From assembly GCF_009728995.1 (NCBI RefSeq), contig NZ_VTZW01000008.1, forward strand, positions 372,001-436,000: a stretch of 64,000 nucleotides of DNA, written 5' to 3'. Under the pieces are notes generated by a model that did not search any database, was not told where the DNA came from, and saw only the letters and a list, made by a program, of their open reading frames with translations. Each line of letters starts with the position of its first letter. Within the stretch, counting starts at the first letter, position 1. The translations under genes were made by a program, and so were the position numbers. This stretch comes from Streptomonospora sp. PA3 (GTDB lineage Bacteria > Actinomycetota > Actinomycetes > Streptosporangiales > Streptosporangiaceae). Below, piece after piece: positions 26,854 to 35,781 of this stretch.

Positions 26854-28047
26854 GTGCGAGTCGTGGTGGTGGGAGCGGGTATCGCCGGCATGTCGCTGGC
26901 GGCCGCGCTGGCCCGCCGCGACGGCACCGGTGTCGCCGTGCTGGAGCAGTCGTCGGACCCGGCTCCCCCCGGGCCGGGGGTGGAGCTGACGCCCAACGCC
27001 GTCCGCCCGCTGCGGCGCCTGGGCCTGGGACCGGCCCTGGAGCGCGCGGCGGTGCTCCCGCACTCGCGCGACATGCTGAGTTGGGAGGACGACCACCTGC
27101 TCGCCAGCGTGCCGCTTGGCGAGTCGCTGGCCGAGCGCTACGGCGCGCCCGTGCTGACCCTGCTGCGCTCCGATCTGCACCGGGCGCTGAGCGAGGCCGT
27201 GCCCCCCGAGACGGTCGCCCGCGGCCGCTATGTCACCGACCTGCTGGAGAGCAGCGACGGGGTCGCCCTGCGCTGCGCCGACGGCCGGCAGGTCCACGGC
27301 GATGTGGCCGTGTGCGCCGACGGCGCCAACTCGCTGATGCGCAGCCTGCTCAACACCGACCGCTACCGCCCGGCCCGGCGGCTGGTCTACCGCGGGCTGG
27401 CGCCGGCGGCCCGCGCGCCCGAGCTGTGCGGCCGGGAGCGGGTGCACGTCTGGGCGGGCGGCGACCGCTACATCTCCTGCTATCCCGTCTCCGGCGGCGA
27501 GCAGGTGAGCTTCACCGCGACCGTGCCCGCTCCGACCGGCGAACCGGCCTCCTGGGTCGCGGGGGACCGCACCGGCGGCCTCGCCGAGGCGTTCGCGCAA
27601 TGGAGCCCCACGGTGCTGGGCCTGATCGCCGCGGCCGACTGGGTGGGGGTCTGGGGCGTCCACGACCACGAGCCGGTCCCGGTGTGGCACCGCGGCCGGA
27701 TCGCGCTCATGGGCGACGCCGCCCATCCCACCCTCCCCTTCTTCGCCCAGGCGACCAACCAGGCCGTCGAGGACGCGGTGGTGCTGGCCGACTGCCTGCG
27801 CGACTCGACGGCGCTGACCGCCGGGGAGGCGCTGGAGCGCTACGCGGCGGTGCGCAGGCGCCGCACCGACCGGCTGCACTCCATCACCCGCGAGATCCTG
27901 GACAGCCTGCGGGCGGGCGGCGAGTACTCCCCCGAGGCCTGGCTCGGGGCCGTGGAGAAGGCCGAGAAGGCCAATGCCGACTGGCTCTACGGCGTTTCGG
28001 ACGGGGCGTGCGCGCCTGTGGTGGGCGCCGATCCCGCGGCGGGCTGA
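26854..28047 (+). CDS. FAD-dependent monooxygenase (salicylate hydroxylase-like)
   Basis: A 397-residue class A flavoprotein monooxygenase. The N-terminal FAD motif is VVGAGIAGMSLAAALA, the DG motif VCADGANSLMR, and the second FAD motif GDAAHPTLPFFAQATNQAVEDA. It would use NAD(P)H and oxygen to hydroxylate an aromatic or similar substrate, which cannot be told from the sequence. It starts at GTG 26854 behind GGAGG at 26842-26846, a good ribosome binding site. It stands alone between thrS and a small membrane protein. Confidence 0.85.
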   Translation: MRVVVVGAGIAGMSLAAALARRDGTGVAVLEQSSDPAPPGPGVELTPNAVRPLRRLGLGPALERAAVLPHSRDMLSWEDDHLLASVPLGESLAERYGAPVLTLLRSDLHRALSEAVPPETVARGRYVTDLLESSDGVALRCADGRQVHGDVAVCADGANSLMRSLLNTDRYRPARRLVYRGLAPAARAPELCGRERVHVWAGGDRYISCYPVSGGEQVSFTATVPAPTGEPASWVAGDRTGGLAEAFAQWSPTVLGLIAAADWVGVWGVHDHEPVPVWHRGRIALMGDAAHPTLPFFAQATNQAVEDAVVLADCLRDSTALTAGEALERYAAVRRRRTDRLHSITREILDSLRAGGEYSPEAWLGAVEKAEKANADWLYGVSDGACAPVVGADPAAG

Positions 28048-28150
28048 GTTGCCGCGGGGCCGCGCAGCGGTCCCGGGCGCCCGGATGCCGTCTTTGAACA
28101 GCGCGGCCTGTGCCGTTACCCGCTCTTGATCCGCCGGATATCGTGGGGGC

Positions 28151-28549
28151 ATGTCTCCGAGCCCTATGAGCGGCGCTGGCCACCCGGACCCGGCGGCATC
28201 CCCTACGGCCCCCGCCTCCCGCCACGCGCGGCGCTGGCGCAGGTTTCGCGCCCGCCTGCGCATCTGGCGGATGCGCATGCACTCCCATCCGGTGCTGAGT
28301 TGGACCTGGCGAACCGTTGTCGCCACCGTGGGGCTGGTGATCCTGCTCGCCGGCGTCGTGATGTGCATCACACCTGGGCCGGGAGCCGCGGGCATCATCC
28401 TCGGATTGGCGATCCTGGCCACCGAGTTCGCCTGGGCGCGGGGGGTCCTGCGCTTCGCGCGCGCCTGGGCCCACCGCGCCAAGGAGCGGGCACTGGCCAA
28501 GACGCGCCGTCGGCGCGCGCAGCGCCGAAAAGCCCCGTCGATGCGGTGA
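28151..28549 (+). CDS. PGPGW-family membrane protein (TIGR02611-like)
   Basis: A 132-residue protein with a hydrophobic hairpin. Segment VVATVGLVILLAGVVMCIT is followed by the family hallmark PGPGAAG and the second helix IILGLAILATEFAWA. N- and C-terminal ends are basic (RRWRRFRARLR and KTRRRRAQRRK), suggesting both face the cytoplasm. The family is widespread in actinobacteria and of unknown function. The 255 bp that follow, up to the tRNA gene, hold nothing recognisable. Confidence 0.78.
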   Translation: MSPSPMSGAGHPDPAASPTAPASRHARRWRRFRARLRIWRMRMHSHPVLSWTWRTVVATVGLVILLAGVVMCITPGPGAAGIILGLAILATEFAWARGVLRFARAWAHRAKERALAKTRRRRAQRRKAPSMR

Positions 28550-28804
28550 GCCCGCCCCCGCGGCGCCTCGTCCACGTATCGGACATCCGGTTATGGGTAT
28601 AGGGGGCGGTGCCGGACGACTATGGCTTCGGCCACGTCGGCGGCGATCGGGGCCGGTCCGCACGGCGGCGCCGTCGGCTCGTTCACCTGGGACGACGGCG
28701 AGCGCGGCGCATCGGGGCCCCCGGTGCCGGCGGCGCGCCGAGGGCGGGCTCGCCGACGAAACAGGCCGACTCCGTGTGGACGGAGCCGGCCTTCTCTAGG
28801 GTGT

Positions 28805-28877
28805 GGGCGATACTGGACTCGAACCAGTGACCTCGTCGGTGTGAACGACGCGCTCTAGCCAACTGAGCTAATCGCCC
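28805..28877 (-). tRNA. tRNA-Val (CAC)
   Basis: Read on the minus strand, a 7-bp acceptor stem GGGCGAT/ATCGCCC, the D arm GCTCAGTTGGCTAGAGC, the anticodon arm CGTCG-TTCACAC-CGACG and the T arm with GGTTCGAGTCC form a complete cloverleaf. The anticodon CAC reads GUG valine codons. Confidence 0.95.
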
Positions 28878-29328
28878 GGAGGCGTTCCGCTTGCTGCGGA
28901 GCGAACACTGAAGACTCTAGCGCATCCGACGGGGTGGATCGTGCAGTCCTCCCCTGGAGGCCGATACGACTGTGACCGACGTCTCACCAAGCGGAGCCAT
29001 GGCTACGTTCATCCAAGGGCAAAGCGACAAAAGCCCGGCAGAGACGGGCATACAGCCGCCCGGACCGCGCCGGGCCTCCCCCGCGCAGGCCACCCGCGTG
29101 ACGTGCCGCACAGATCATTGGGAAATTACTGGTTTCCGCAGCTCATTACAGTGACGGAGGACCAGGTGGCGGCCCATGGACCGTCAACCGCGGTCCAAAT
29201 CATCCACGCACCGGCAAGAAGCCTGCCGGTTGTGCGTCATAGCCCCCGCCCGGCTGCGTTGGAGCGGCCGAGAGGGCAACGAACCCGCGCCCCCGACACC
29301 GGGCCGGACGAGAAAAGGTTTGGCGAAG
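28878..29328. other. Region upstream of ssgB, no gene recognised
   Basis: This 450-bp segment between the tRNA-Val gene and ssgB shows no supported gene. It should carry promoters for both. I could not identify a specific regulator site by eye. Confidence 0.45.
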
Positions 29329-29748
29329 ATGAACAGTAGCGGCACCACTGCCAGCGCCGAGCTCGGCCTTCGGCTCGTGGTCCCCGACCGCACGGCCGTC
29401 CCTCTGGTCGCGCGGCTGGACTACACCGCCGACGACCCCTACGCGATCAAGGTCGCCTTCCACACCGGCGAGGACGAGCCCGTCGAGTGGATCTTCGCGC
29501 GCGAACTGCTGACGGTCGGCATCGTGCGCCCGGCGGGCGACGGCGACGTGCGGGTGTGGCCGGAGAAGGGCCCCGGAGAGCGCACCGTCAACATCGCCCT
29601 GTCCTCGCCCTTCGGCCAGGCGCAGTTCGATGCCGAGGTCTCGCCGCTGGCGGAGTTCCTCCACCGCACCTACGAGATCGTCCCCGCAGGCCAGGAAGGC
29701 GACTACGTCGACCTCGACGCCGAGATCGAGCGCCACCTGCAGGCCTGA
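29329..29748 (+). CDS. ssgB: Sporulation and cell division protein SsgB
   Basis: A 139-residue SsgA-like protein (SALP). In Streptomyces SsgB positions FtsZ at sporulation septa together with SsgA. Its sequence from AELGLRLVVPDRTAVPLVARLDYTA through DEPVEWIFARELL to AEFLHRTYEIVPAGQE is strongly SsgB-like, and this member is the conserved one of the family. Presence implies an organism that sporulates by septation of hyphae. The ATG at 29329 follows AAAAGG. It is convergent with the PabC-like gene. Confidence 0.92.
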   Translation: MNSSGTTASAELGLRLVVPDRTAVPLVARLDYTADDPYAIKVAFHTGEDEPVEWIFARELLTVGIVRPAGDGDVRVWPEKGPGERTVNIALSSPFGQAQFDAEVSPLAEFLHRTYEIVPAGQEGDYVDLDAEIERHLQA

Positions 29749-29956
29749 GCACCACCTCGACCCACCCGCACCACGCCGCTGCGGGGCGCGAACGTCCAGC
29801 ACAGCGGGTGGATGCACCCACCCGCCGCTGGCGCGCTACCCGCGGACCCGGGCGGCAAACGATCCCATCACCGGCAATCAGGACAAGTCACCGGTATTCC
29901 GGGCCGTGCGGCTCCTGCGGGGGCGCCCGGCCCGTCCGCTCCCCCGACGCGCCCGC

Positions 29957-30799
29957 TCAGGGATCGATGTCGGAGGCGCCCCGGTCGACGAACACGTCCA
30001 TGGTCTTGCGTGTGACCGGGCCCGGCGCCGCGGGCAGCTCCCGGCCGTCGACCGCGCGGATGGGCTGCACGTCGCGGCCCGAGGAGGTCAGAAACGCCTC
30101 CGAGGCCCGTTCGAGGTCGGCCATCGCGATGTCGGCCTCGGTGCCCCCGGCCCACTCCAGGACGAGTTCGCGGGTGATGCCGGCCAGAGGCCCCGCCGAC
30201 AGCGGCGGGGTGAGCAGGTCGCCGTCCAGGACGACGAAGACGTTGCTTCCGGTGCCCTCGCACAGGTTCCCGGCGGTGTTGGCGAAGACCGCCTCGCCGG
30301 CCCCGCGCCGGCGGGCGTAGTCCAGGGCCAGCACGTTCTCGGCGTAGGAGGTCGTCTTCAGGCCGGTCAGGGCGCCGTTCTCGTTGCGCGTCCAGGGCAC
30401 GACGGCCACGTCCACCGTCGGCGTGACCGGGCTCAGCGGCGCGACCGCGACGACGCAGGTCAGCTCGCCGGGCGTGCGCTCCGAACCCAGCGGGCCCGGG
30501 CCGGCGGTCACGGTGATGCGCACCCGCGACCTCTCGATGCCGGGGTTGGCCTCCATCGCCTGGCGCACGCCGTCGGCGATGAGGTCGAGGTCGGGGGACG
30601 GCAGACCCAGTCCGGCGGCGGAGCGGGCCAGCCGCTGCAGGTGCCTCGACAGCGCGAAGGGCTGGCCCGCCACGCCCTTGACGGTCTCGAACACCCCGTC
30701 CCCCACGGTGATGCCGTGATCCAGGACGGGGATCAGGGCCTCCGTCTCGTCGACGATCCGGCCCCGGCCGAATCCCGCGCCGGCGATCCACACCCGCAT
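29957..30799 (-). CDS. pabC: Class IV aminotransferase, 4-amino-4-deoxychorismate lyase-like
   Basis: A 280-residue fold-type IV PLP enzyme. GITVGDGVFETVKG at the N-terminus, a Lys in TGLKTTSYAENVLALDYA (PLP lysine) and CEGTGSNVFVVLDG with PLSAGPLAGITR are typical of 4-amino-4-deoxychorismate lyases, which make p-aminobenzoate for folate. A branched-chain or D-amino acid aminotransferase role cannot be excluded. The ATG at 30799 follows GGAGGAG. It stands alone. Confidence 0.8.
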   Translation of the reverse strand: MRVWIAGAGFGRGRIVDETEALIPVLDHGITVGDGVFETVKGVAGQPFALSRHLQRLARSAAGLGLPSPDLDLIADGVRQAMEANPGIERSRVRITVTAGPGPLGSERTPGELTCVVAVAPLSPVTPTVDVAVVPWTRNENGALTGLKTTSYAENVLALDYARRRGAGEAVFANTAGNLCEGTGSNVFVVLDGDLLTPPLSAGPLAGITRELVLEWAGGTEADIAMADLERASEAFLTSSGRDVQPIRAVDGRELPAAPGPVTRKTMDVFVDRGASDIDP

Positions 30800-31309
30800 G
30801 CTCGACTCCTCCTTCGTGCTGGTGCCGCGGCCGCCGCGGCACCGCCCACCGCCGTTTGCGGCACAGACGCCGCGCGCGTGCGCCGTCCCGCCGCCCCTAC
30901 CGTGCGCGGGCGCGGGCGGGCGCCCGGCCGCGGACGCCCGCCCGCATGCGGCGCCGCCTGCCTTCGATCCTGCCACCTCGCCCGCACCGGCGCCGGTGCG
31001 CCGCGTCGGTGACGCCGACGTCACACGCGCTCCGATCCCGGCTGCGCAAGGCCTGTGACCAACTTTGGCCGCACCCCTATGCGCACCGGCCACCACGGGT
31101 AACGTAGCGAATCGCACCCGTACCCGTCCTATCGCACTAAGTGGCCACTCGTCCGACACGCCCCAGCGGAGCCACCGGGTGGATCACGAATGGCTATCAT
31201 CTGAGCAACGCTTACGAGGACCCTCGGGCCCGGGGGTTCCGCGGACGCTACGCGCCCCGCTGCGGGGGTGCGCGCCTCCGGCCGAGACGACGACGGACCT
31301 AAGAGAGCT
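30800..31309. other. Divergent intergenic region, no gene recognised
   Basis: This 510-bp stretch between the PabC-like gene (minus) and the roadblock gene (plus) has no supported gene. It presumably holds both promoters. Confidence 0.45.
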
Positions 31310-31741
31310 ATGACCCCACAGAGCACCGCCCCAGGCGAGTTGAGCTGGCTGCTCGACGACCTCCTCACCCGCGCCCAGGGCGCCCGGCACGCCATCGTCC
31401 TGTCCACCGACGGACTGCTCATGGCCAGCTCAAGCCACCTGGACCGCTCCAGCGCCGAGCATCTGGCGGCGATCACCTCCGGCTTGCACAGCCTGGCGGC
31501 GGGAGCCGGCAAGCACTTCAGCGCGGGCGGCATCCGCCAGACCATCATCGAGATGGACGACGCCTTCCTGTTCGTCGCCGCAGCCGGGGAGGGCGCCTGC
31601 ATGGCGCTGCTCTCCGACACCGAGTGCGACGTCGGCCTGGTCGCCTACGAGATGAACAAGGTGATCGAGCGGGTCGGCCAGTACCTCACGGCCCCGCCCC
31701 GCCCCGACATGCCCACCGGCCCCGCCCACGTCGAGCGCTGA
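31310..31741 (+). CDS. Roadblock/LC7 domain protein (CvnB-like, orphan)
   Basis: A 143-residue roadblock/LC7 protein: ELSWLLDDLLTRAQGARHAIVLSTDGLLMASS is the diagnostic start, followed by the GIRQTIIEMDDAFLFVAAAG and MALLSDTECDVGLVAYEM strands and helix. In actinomycete conservons such a protein (CvnB) partners with a sensor kinase, a DUF742 protein and a small GTPase; none of those is next to it here. It may interact with a distant conservon. The start ATG 31310 follows a weak GAGAG. Confidence 0.88.
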   Translation: MTPQSTAPGELSWLLDDLLTRAQGARHAIVLSTDGLLMASSSHLDRSSAEHLAAITSGLHSLAAGAGKHFSAGGIRQTIIEMDDAFLFVAAAGEGACMALLSDTECDVGLVAYEMNKVIERVGQYLTAPPRPDMPTGPAHVER

Positions 31742-31886
31742 GGGGCCTCCTCCCGCCGCACGCCCAGGGCGGTGCCCCGCGCCCGCACCGCCTGCGTATT
31801 CGATTTCGTCCGCACGCCGGTTATCCGATAGAGTCCAGAGACAGCGAAGGAGGCGCCCCGCCCCCGAACGGGACACCTACCTCCGC

Positions 31887-31959
31887 GCGGACGTGGCTCA
31901 GCTGGTAGAGCATCACCTTGCCAAGGTGAGGGTCGCGGGTTCGAATCCCGTCGTCCGCT
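31887..31959 (+). tRNA. tRNA-Gly (GCC), copy 1
   Basis: Complete cloverleaf: acceptor GCGGACG/CGTCCGC, anticodon arm TCACC-TTGCCAA-GGTGA with anticodon GCC, T arm GCGGGTTCGAATCCCGT, discriminator T. It reads GGC codons and is identical to the copy 123 bp downstream. Confidence 0.97.
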
Positions 31960-32009
31960 CGACGTGCACACGCATGCACGCCAAAATGTGGGTCCGCCCA
32001 TGGACGCAC

Positions 32010-32082
32010 GCGGACGTGGCTCAGCTGGTAGAGCATCACCTTGCCAAGGTGAGGGTCGCGGGTTCGAATCCCGTCGTCCGCT
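32010..32082 (+). tRNA. tRNA-Gly (GCC), copy 2
   Basis: This 73-nt copy is identical to the one at 31887. The pair presumably arose by tandem duplication and meets the high GGC codon demand of a GC-rich genome. Confidence 0.97.
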
Positions 32083-32128
32083 CGGAGTAGCCGTAAGGGG
32101 ACATTCCAGCGCCTCGGTCACGGCTCGC

Positions 32129-32203
32129 GGCGGAGTGGCCGAGTGGCTTAGGCAAGGGACTGCAAATCCCTGTACACGGGTTCGATTCCCGTCTCCGCCT
32201 CCA
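32129..32203 (+). tRNA. tRNA-Cys (GCA)
   Basis: Acceptor GGCGGAG/CTCCGCC, anticodon arm AGGGA-CTGCAAA-TCCCT with anticodon GCA, T arm with GGGTTCGATTCCC. The CCA end is encoded (32201-32203). Confidence 0.96.
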
Positions 32204-32230
32204 CCCCCTTCGCACCCCGGTGCGAACCTC

Positions 32231-32307
32231 GGGCGGTTAGCTCAGTTGGTTAGAGCGCTACCTTGACACGGTAGAGGTCACAGGTTCGAATCCTGTATCG
32301 CCCACCA
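32231..32307 (+). tRNA. tRNA-Val (GAC)
   Basis: Acceptor GGGCGGT/ATCGCCC, anticodon arm CTACC-TTGACAC-GGTAG with anticodon GAC, T arm ACAGGTTCGAATCCTGT. CCA is encoded. The 3' end of this gene is next to a decayed integrase, so it may have served as an attachment site. Confidence 0.96.
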
Positions 32308-32324
32308 GCATCATCGCAGGTCAG

Positions 32325-32346
32325 AGGCCGCTTCGGCGGCCTTTTT
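32325..32346 (+). terminator. Rho-independent terminator of the tRNA cluster
   Basis: Stem AGGCCGC/GCGGCCT around the tetraloop TTCG, followed by a run of T. It lies 18 bp after the last tRNA and probably ends the four-tRNA transcript. Confidence 0.9.
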
Positions 32347-32439
32347 CCGTTTCCGGCCCGTTCTTGTGGAGACGGTCGGGAGACGATCTTTCTCCCCCTC
32401 CCCTCATGCGGCGCCCCTCGCGTCGATCCGCAGCAGTAC

Positions 32440-32628
32440 TCACCGAGCCGCAGAACCGTCTCGACGATCCTTTCGCGCCGGCCGCTTGCCGCGCCTGCCG
32501 GCTCCGTTGCCGGCGGTCCTCCAAGCGCCGTGCGATCCTGCTCCTTCATCGCGGGTCACGTACTCGTACACCTCGCCCGTCCCCCGCATCCGATGGCCCA
32601 GCCGGGAGACCCGCACGACCTCGCGCCC
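32440..32628 (-). pseudogene. Tyrosine recombinase (integrase) C-terminal remnant
   Basis: On the minus strand REVVRVSRLGHRMRGTGEVYEYVT carries the catalytic His (LGHR) and the nucleophilic Tyr region (VYEYVT) of a phage/ICE-type integrase. After about 30 codons the family-like tail (LEDRRQRSRQARQ) continues in another frame, so there is at least one frameshift. Everything N-terminal to this is absent; an AraC-type gene occupies the space. It is a relic of an element integrated next to tRNA-Val. Confidence 0.65.
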
Positions 32629-32660
32629 CCGTCCTCGGCCGGCTGTGGGGAGTTTCGTGG

Positions 32661-33497
32661 TCAGGGCCATCCCCATGCGATGTGGTCGACCGCGAGAAAC
32701 GGCTCGTCGGCAACGGTCGCAGGGGTCAGCGACGTGAACGCCGCGACATCTCGGTGCAGGTGGGACTGGTCGGTATAGCCGAGGTCCGCCGCGACTCCGG
32801 CGGCATCCCGGCCCGCGACGATGCGGTGGACGGCATGGTCGAAGCGGACCAGCTTCGCGGCACGCTTGGGCGGAAGGCCGATCTGCGACCGGAAGCGGGA
32901 CCACAGGCGTTTGCGGCTCCAGCCGAGCTCGGCCGCCAGGTACTCGATCCGGATCGAGCCGCGGGCGGCGACGATTCGGCGCCAGGCCCAGGCGATCTCT
33001 GCGTCCACCCGCGAGGCCGCCGCGCACCGGTCGGCGAGCCGGCCCTCGAACCACGCGAAGCGTTCCTGCCAGGACGAACGCTCGCCCAGTTGCTCACTGA
33101 GCCGTGCCGCCTCCCGGCCCCACACATCGTCGAGGGCCACCGCGGTGCCGTCGAGGTCGGCCGCGGCGGGCCCCACAACCGCGTGTGCGACCAACGGTGA
33201 CAGGCGCACCTGCAGGGCCTCGAACCCCTCGGCACGCAGCCGCCGGACGGCTTCGCCGAACCCGATCCCGGTGAGGAAGCTGCCCTGCAACGGCCTGGTC
33301 GCGTATTCCGCGGCCATCGTGCCGCCGAACACCAGAACCAGGGTCACGGCTGGATGCGGAATCAGCCGGAGGCCGGGCGGGGTGAGGCCGCGGTCGGCGA
33401 ACCCCGCCATGGTGACGCCGGGCACGCGGCTGGGCCGCTCCGGGCATGCGATGTCCCACAACACCGCATCGTCCCGTTCGGACCCGCCGGAGCGCAT
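32661..33497 (-). CDS. AraC-family transcriptional regulator
   Basis: A 278-residue AraC/XylS-type regulator. The N-terminal half (PHPAVTLVLVFGG...) is the sensing domain. The C-terminal double helix-turn-helix includes SIRIEYLAAELGWSRKRLWSRFRSQIGLPPKRAAKLVRF and ADLGYTDQSHLHRDVAAFTSLTPA. It is divergent from the alpha/beta hydrolase gene 77 bp away and very likely controls it. The ligand is unknown. Confidence 0.88.
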   Translation of the reverse strand: MRSGGSERDDAVLWDIACPERPSRVPGVTMAGFADRGLTPPGLRLIPHPAVTLVLVFGGTMAAEYATRPLQGSFLTGIGFGEAVRRLRAEGFEALQVRLSPLVAHAVVGPAAADLDGTAVALDDVWGREAARLSEQLGERSSWQERFAWFEGRLADRCAAASRVDAEIAWAWRRIVAARGSIRIEYLAAELGWSRKRLWSRFRSQIGLPPKRAAKLVRFDHAVHRIVAGRDAAGVAADLGYTDQSHLHRDVAAFTSLTPATVADEPFLAVDHIAWGWP

Positions 33498-33574
33498 GCG
33501 CCCATGCTACGCACGCCGACCGGCGGGAACATTCGTCCAAGCCATCGGCACTCACCAGCGGCGACGGTGCAGGC

Positions 33575-34420
33575 ATGACTGTTTCCAACGGCGAATCCCA
33601 TGCCCCGGCCACCGAGGAGTCGACCCTGCTTCTGGACGGCGGCGAGATCCACCTGTACCAGGACGGCCCCCGTAAGGCTCCCGCACTTCTGCTCATCCAC
33701 GGAACCGCGGCGTCGGCCCGATCGTGGGACCCGATGGTTCCGCTGCTGACCGGAGCCCATCACGTCATCCGGATCGACCTTCTCGGGGGCGGCCGGTCGG
33801 CCAGGCCAGACGACGCGAGCTACGCCGTGCCCGATCAGGCCGGCCGGGCCGGCGCCGCACTGGAGCAGCTCGGTGTCGAGCACGCCGTCGTCGTCGGCCA
33901 TTCCAGCGGTGGCGCGGTCGCCACCGCCCTCACCGAGCAGCGTCCCGACCTTGTGACCGCGCTGGCGCTCATCAGCACCGGGCCCGCGATGGCCGCTTAC
34001 ATCGAGAAGGAGGCGGCCGCCGGTATCGACCCGAAGCAGTGGCCGAACCTCACCGACGATCAACTCCGCCAGGCGGTCAGCTCCGCATTCGCCCCCGGCT
34101 TCGACATCCCGCAGACGTTCCTGGACCAGGTACGCGACATGGACCTGTCCGCGTTCGCCGCGACAGCACAGGCGGTCCGCGCGTACCTGGACAAGCGTTC
34201 GCTCCCCGAACGGCTGGCGCTTCTCGGCAAGCCGCTGCTGGTCCTCTTCGGCGAGGAAGACCGACGGTGGCGCCCCGCATCCGCCGACGACTACCGCGCC
34301 GTGCCCGCAGCGACGGTCACGGTGCTGCCCGACCTCGGACACTCACCCAACATTGAGGACCCGCCGCGGACCGCCGCGCCGCTCCTGGCCTTCACCGCGA
34401 AACACGCCCCACAAGCTTGA
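33575..34420 (+). CDS. Alpha/beta hydrolase paired with the AraC regulator
   Basis: A 281-residue alpha/beta hydrolase with oxyanion motif LIHGTAASARSW, nucleophile elbow GHSSGG, acid residue in LFGEEDRRW and histidine in DLGHSPNIEDP. Similar enzymes hydrolyse esters, lactones or epoxides; the substrate is not predictable. It starts at ATG 33575 and ends just before an inverted-repeat terminator. Confidence 0.87.
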   Translation: MTVSNGESHAPATEESTLLLDGGEIHLYQDGPRKAPALLLIHGTAASARSWDPMVPLLTGAHHVIRIDLLGGGRSARPDDASYAVPDQAGRAGAALEQLGVEHAVVVGHSSGGAVATALTEQRPDLVTALALISTGPAMAAYIEKEAAAGIDPKQWPNLTDDQLRQAVSSAFAPGFDIPQTFLDQVRDMDLSAFAATAQAVRAYLDKRSLPERLALLGKPLLVLFGEEDRRWRPASADDYRAVPAATVTVLPDLGHSPNIEDPPRTAAPLLAFTAKHAPQA

Positions 34421-34785
34421 GGCTGGAGCGTCCGGCTCCGGGACCAGTGCCCGACGCGCATCCGACCAGAACGGTGACCATTCGGTATGCCTGCCCGCGC
34501 GCAGCGTGGGCAGGCATACGTTCGGACAACCACCGTGGATGATTCACCGTGGGTCGCGCGGTGACCTCCCCCAGCGCACACGGGGAACGACGATCGCGGC
34601 GAAGCATCAGCACGCCCCCGCCGGCCGCGTCGTAGTACATGCCTTGGGGGCCGGCGTCGCACCCGGCCGGCGCCGCCGGGCACCGCTGGTCCTGGGCCTG
34701 CCGTCCTCGCCGCGGCACCGGAGGCGGTGCGCCTGGCGGTCTCCGACGACGGGGGGCCTCCACGTCCTGACCCCGTACCAGCACC
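34421..34785. other. Convergent intergenic region, no gene recognised
   Basis: This 365-bp region separates the hydrolase from the convergent short-chain dehydrogenase. Apart from the inverted repeat at 34485-34519 nothing is supported. Confidence 0.5.
34485..34519. terminator. Inverted repeat, probable bidirectional terminator
   Basis: A perfect 12-bp inverted repeat (GTATGCCTGCCC and complement) with an 11-nt loop lies 64 bp after the hydrolase stop and between convergent genes. Confidence 0.7.
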
Positions 34786-35706
34786 TCACCGCAAGCCGTC
34801 CTCGCGAGGATCCGCCGTCGGCTCAGCGGCGGCGAGCATCGCGGAAGTCGCCTCGGCGAGGCGTTTCGCATCGGCGGGGTCGAGGGTCTTCAGATCGAGC
34901 GGTACCGGCTTGTCGCGGTCCACCGCGGTCAACGGCACTCTGGGTGGTGAGTCGAGGAACGCGTGCACCGGTGCGATCGCCCTTTCGACGGACCGGGCGG
35001 CAATCGCGGCAACGGTCTTGATGACCGCACGAGTCAGCGGACCGACCTGCTCCATCGCGGAGTCGCCGCTGCGGGTGAACCCAGGGTGATAGAGGACGTA
35101 GGGGACCTGCTCGCCGAATTCCGCTGCCATCGCGACCCCCAGGAGGTCGTTGGCACGTCCGGCTTGCAACTGCGCGGCGATGGTGAGGTAGCGGCGTCCC
35201 ATCCGGAGGTCGTCCCAATGGATCTTCCCGGAGGTGAGTCCGACTCCGGCGATGTTGACGATCACCGGCTTCGAACCCGCGGAGAGGGCTGAGATGAGCC
35301 CGTGCCCGAGCAGGTAGCGACTCAGGTAGTAGAGGGCGAAGGTCGACTCGAATCCGTCGCTCGTTTCAACCCGCCGCGGTGATTGGCGGTTCGCCGCCAG
35401 CACCAAGCCGTCGATGCTCTCGTAGGTGGCGGTGACGTGGTCGATCACCGCACGGTTGCCGGCGAGCGTGCTGAGGTCTGCAGCCAGGAACTCGATCCGG
35501 TCAGCCAGCTCAGAGGCCGCGGCGTCGGCGAGCAGGCGCTCGCCCTTCCTTGGGTTGCTCCCGACCGCGAGAACTCGGTCACCTCGTGCTGCCCGGCCGA
35601 GCACGACCGCTCGTCCCATCCCGTCAGTGCCGCCGGTGACGACAACGGTCCGGTCCGTCCTGGCCGACGCATCAGGGTGTGTGCCGTCGTGATGCGGGTT
35701 GACCAT
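34786..35706 (-). CDS. Short-chain dehydrogenase/reductase-like protein lacking the YxxxK pair
   Basis: A 306-residue Rossmann-fold SDR. The cofactor motif TGGTDGMG and the acidic LAADLS after the third strand are present. Near residue 180, where the catalytic Tyr-x-x-x-Lys should stand, the sequence is AAQLQAGRANDLL: the AN of the usual YxxSKLAN pattern is there, but Tyr and Lys are replaced by Gln and Gly. It may be inactive as a classical dehydrogenase, or use another mechanism. GGGAG supports ATG 35706. It is divergent from the HxlR-type regulator across 75 bp. Confidence 0.82.
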   Translation of the reverse strand: MVNPHHDGTHPDASARTDRTVVVTGGTDGMGRAVVLGRAARGDRVLAVGSNPRKGERLLADAAASELADRIEFLAADLSTLAGNRAVIDHVTATYESIDGLVLAANRQSPRRVETSDGFESTFALYYLSRYLLGHGLISALSAGSKPVIVNIAGVGLTSGKIHWDDLRMGRRYLTIAAQLQAGRANDLLGVAMAAEFGEQVPYVLYHPGFTRSGDSAMEQVGPLTRAVIKTVAAIAARSVERAIAPVHAFLDSPPRVPLTAVDRDKPVPLDLKTLDPADAKRLAEATSAMLAAAEPTADPREDGLR

Positions 35707-35781
35707 CTCGTCTCCCTAGTTACCTTTGGTTAGTACCTCCATCATCAGTAACCGGCCCGGTTCGCGGAAGAAGGCAGTTCG

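Noticed and set aside
31310-31741. A complete conservon (CvnABCD)
   Set aside because: Only the roadblock protein is present; no sensor kinase, DUF742 protein or GTPase lies next to it.
34485-34519. Terminal inverted repeats of an insertion sequence
   Set aside because: The arms are only 11 nt apart with no transposase nearby, and they lie between convergent genes, which fits a terminator.
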